NCBI RefSeq assembly: GCF_902506655.1
Contig: NZ_LR734808.1
Coordinates: forward strand, 1,116,001 to 1,180,000
DNA from: Marinoscillum sp. 108
GTDB lineage: Bacteria; Bacteroidota; Bacteroidia; Cytophagales; Cyclobacteriaceae
Reading direction: 5' to 3'
DNA: 64,000 bases
Shown: positions 62,627 to 64,000 of the stretch, piece by piece
Position numbering within the stretch: the first letter of the stretch is position 1
How the letters are laid out: every line of letters starts with the position of its first letter
The notes under the pieces: model-generated
The model's input: only the letters and a program-made list of their open reading frames with translations
Database searches by the model: none
Told to the model about the DNA's origin: nothing
Position numbers and translations under genes: made by a program

Positions 62627-64000
62627 GATTTTGAGAAGGTTTTAGATAAAGATGCATAGATAACCCAACAATCATTGAAACGATCAAAGCGGCTGTACTG
62701 GCAATTGCAGGGTTGTTAACGGTCTCCTTCATATAAGGTAAAAAGCGACCATAATACACTGTGAAATGAACCAGAAAGGCCACAATAGAGGATGTAAAAA
62801 CGGTTTTCAATCTTACGTCTTTGAGAAACATCCCAAACAGAACAGGAACAAATGCCGATGAAAAGTAGGCGTATACGCCATTCTGTGCAAAAATCCCCAC
62901 ACTGAGATTGGGTGATTTCAACTGCCGATAAGAGAGCACAAAGCTGATAATGGCCAAAAACACAATCATGAGCTTATTGACCAGAATCTCCTGCTTGTCC
63001 CTTTTGACGGGATCATATATTTTACCAAACAGAGGGTTGAACAAATCCGCTGTAAGTGTGGCACTCAGCGACTGAATGAGCCCCTCCAATGTGGACAGCC
63101 CGGCTGAGATCAGCCCTAGCACTACCAAAATGGTCACGTAGACAGAAAACTCACTAACCACATAAGCGGAAACAATACCATCCATGGGGATGGGCATGCC
63201 ATTGACCGTGAGATCTGGAAAATGAAGTCTGGCGAAAAGGCCAACAAACACCACCTGAAAAAAGACCAACAACACCAATATACCGACAATCAGGTACCTA
63301 TTGACATCCTTTTCATCCTTTAGCAAAAGCGACTTGGTGATAATATGAGGCTGACATACAATGGCAACACCGATGACGGCCTGGCAAAATATGATTTCGA
63401 AAAAGTCTCTGAAAAGAAAACTGTCAGGATTCGTCAGGCTGGCATAGTGAGGCCCTATGGACTCCAGCTTTTTCACAAAACCCCCAATCCCATCCTGAAA
63501 ATATTCCATCCCTGAAAAGAGCAATATCACGGCCACTACCAACATCAGAGTGGCCTGAATGGCATTGGTATACACCATGGAGTTGGCTCCCCCAAACATC
63601 ATATAACCAAACACGAACACTATCACCGATAGCAGTACTATCACCGGTTCGACATTGAGGGTGCTGGCGAGTACCTGAGTTAACCCTACACAGATAAGCA
63701 CAATGAAAGTGACCAGAAGCAGCGAGATGAAGGCAAAGAAAATGGCGTAGTTCTGGCTTTGATACATTTTGCCTATCCACTGTGCCATGGTAAGTGCTTT
63801 CACGTAGCTCCCGGACTTTCTGAATTTCTTGGTTAGTAAAATCAGTGAACAAAAGATAGCCAGAGGCATCACCACGCCGAAGGACAAGACGCCACTTAAT
63901 CCATACAGTGCTATAAATCCGGGATTGATAATGAAAGTGGCAGCGCTGGTCATAGAGGCAGCCAGGGCCAATCCCACAGCCAGGGGTGAAAAACTGATGC
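62619..64000 (-). CDS. Sodium:solute symporter (SSS family), 5' end cut by window edge
   Basis: At least 460 residues. The frame stays open past a GTG at 63977 to the right edge with ISFSPLAVGLALAASMTSAA, an internal SSS segment, so the true N-terminus, with one or two helices, lies outside the window. Eleven or so hydrophobic helices remain. GLISAGLSTLEGLIQSLSATL and the proline-rich loops fit SSS transporters. Followed in the same operon by an acyl-CoA ligase, so a monocarboxylate substrate is a reasonable guess, not a proof. Confidence 0.9.
   Translation of the reverse strand, partial: ISFSPLAVGLALAASMTSAATFIINPGFIALYGLSGVLSFGVVMPLAIFCSLILLTKKFRKSGSYVKALTMAQWIGKMYQSQNYAIFFAFISLLLVTFIVLICVGLTQVLASTLNVEPVIVLLSVIVFVFGYMMFGGANSMVYTNAIQATLMLVVAVILLFSGMEYFQDGIGGFVKKLESIGPHYASLTNPDSFLFRDFFEIIFCQAVIGVAIVCQPHIITKSLLLKDEKDVNRYLIVGILVLLVFFQVVFVGLFARLHFPDLTVNGMPIPMDGIVSAYVVSEFSVYVTILVVLGLISAGLSTLEGLIQSLSATLTADLFNPLFGKIYDPVKRDKQEILVNKLMIVFLAIISFVLSYRQLKSPNLSVGIFAQNGVYAYFSSAFVPVLFGMFLKDVRLKTVFTSSIVAFLVHFTVYYGRFLPYMKETVNNPAIASTAALIVSMIVGLSMHLYLKPSQNHV

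Noticed and set aside
1-64000. CRISPR arrays, rRNA operons, riboswitches
   Set aside because: No regularly spaced short repeats, no rRNA-like stretches and no riboswitch motif that I could recognise by reading; a covariance-model scan was not possible.

Overview
The window comes from a member of the Bacteroidota, most likely a marine or free-living Cytophagales-type bacterium. This is inferred from gene content, not from a database match. The signs are a SusC/SusD pair, several large secreted proteins ending in type 9 secretion (T9SS) sorting domains, lipoproteins with short signal peptides, Mrp without the usual CxxC pair, a ddl-PASTA gene pair, and promoter-like TTTG / TAnnTTTG elements. 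Most of the window looks like ordinary core chromosome. Exceptions are one AT-rich block at about 24-30 kb and a patch of small membrane genes and repeats at about 39-44 kb.

Layout. (1) 1-9454, minus strand: a polysaccharide utilisation locus (PUL). A membrane regulator is followed by SusC, SusD, an Ig/LamG surface lipoprotein and a 'glucoamylase'-family (PF10091/GH144-type) lipoprotein that runs off the left edge; beta-1,2-glucan is the best substrate guess. The regulator (7655-9454) is the most unusual gene seen: a 7TMR-DISM receptor whose cytoplasmic end is a coiled coil plus the zinc ribbon and helix-turn-helix of IS1595-type transposases. (2) 9616-21702, plus strand: a tightly packed run of mrp, nfu, an M43 protease, a double-length Ddl, a PASTA protein, two T9SS cargo proteins and a rhodanese. 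(3) 21692-23486, minus: a site-2-type protease and a HAD hydrolase. (4) 23630-30300: a CAU tRNA, then about 6.3 kb flanked by direct repeats of the tRNA 3' end, its terminator and downstream DNA. It carries a 1625-residue FG-GAP/VCBS protein and a lipoprotein, and no integrase. (5) 30676-35573, minus: a LamG-PKD-cadherin adhesin-like T9SS protein with a beta-helix partner. (6) 36205-39214, minus: VOC, membrane, YceI, DoxX and Crp-type genes. (7) 39519-41352, minus: small membrane proteins, a 44-residue proline-rich ORF and a fold-back element. (8) 41577-55855: mixed housekeeping genes (amidase, deoxynucleoside kinase, DUF983, AraC, SWIM-SNF2 helicase, DUF3817, YdcZ, ArfB, HD phosphohydrolase, Crp, HrpB, EF-hand protein), interrupted by three copies of a 330-360 bp intergenic repeat. 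(9) 55914-64000, minus: a TonB receptor, then an operon of sodium/solute symporter (cut by the right edge), acyl-CoA ligase, alpha/beta hydrolase and a TPR-like protein.

How the genes work together. The PUL would bind, import and cut a surface glycan, with the membrane regulator probably switching on susC by direct DNA binding. The ddl-PASTA part belongs to wall synthesis, mrp-nfu to Fe-S assembly, and the T9SS cargo genes to surface or secreted functions. No rRNA genes, CRISPR arrays, intact insertion sequences, integrases or phage genes were seen.
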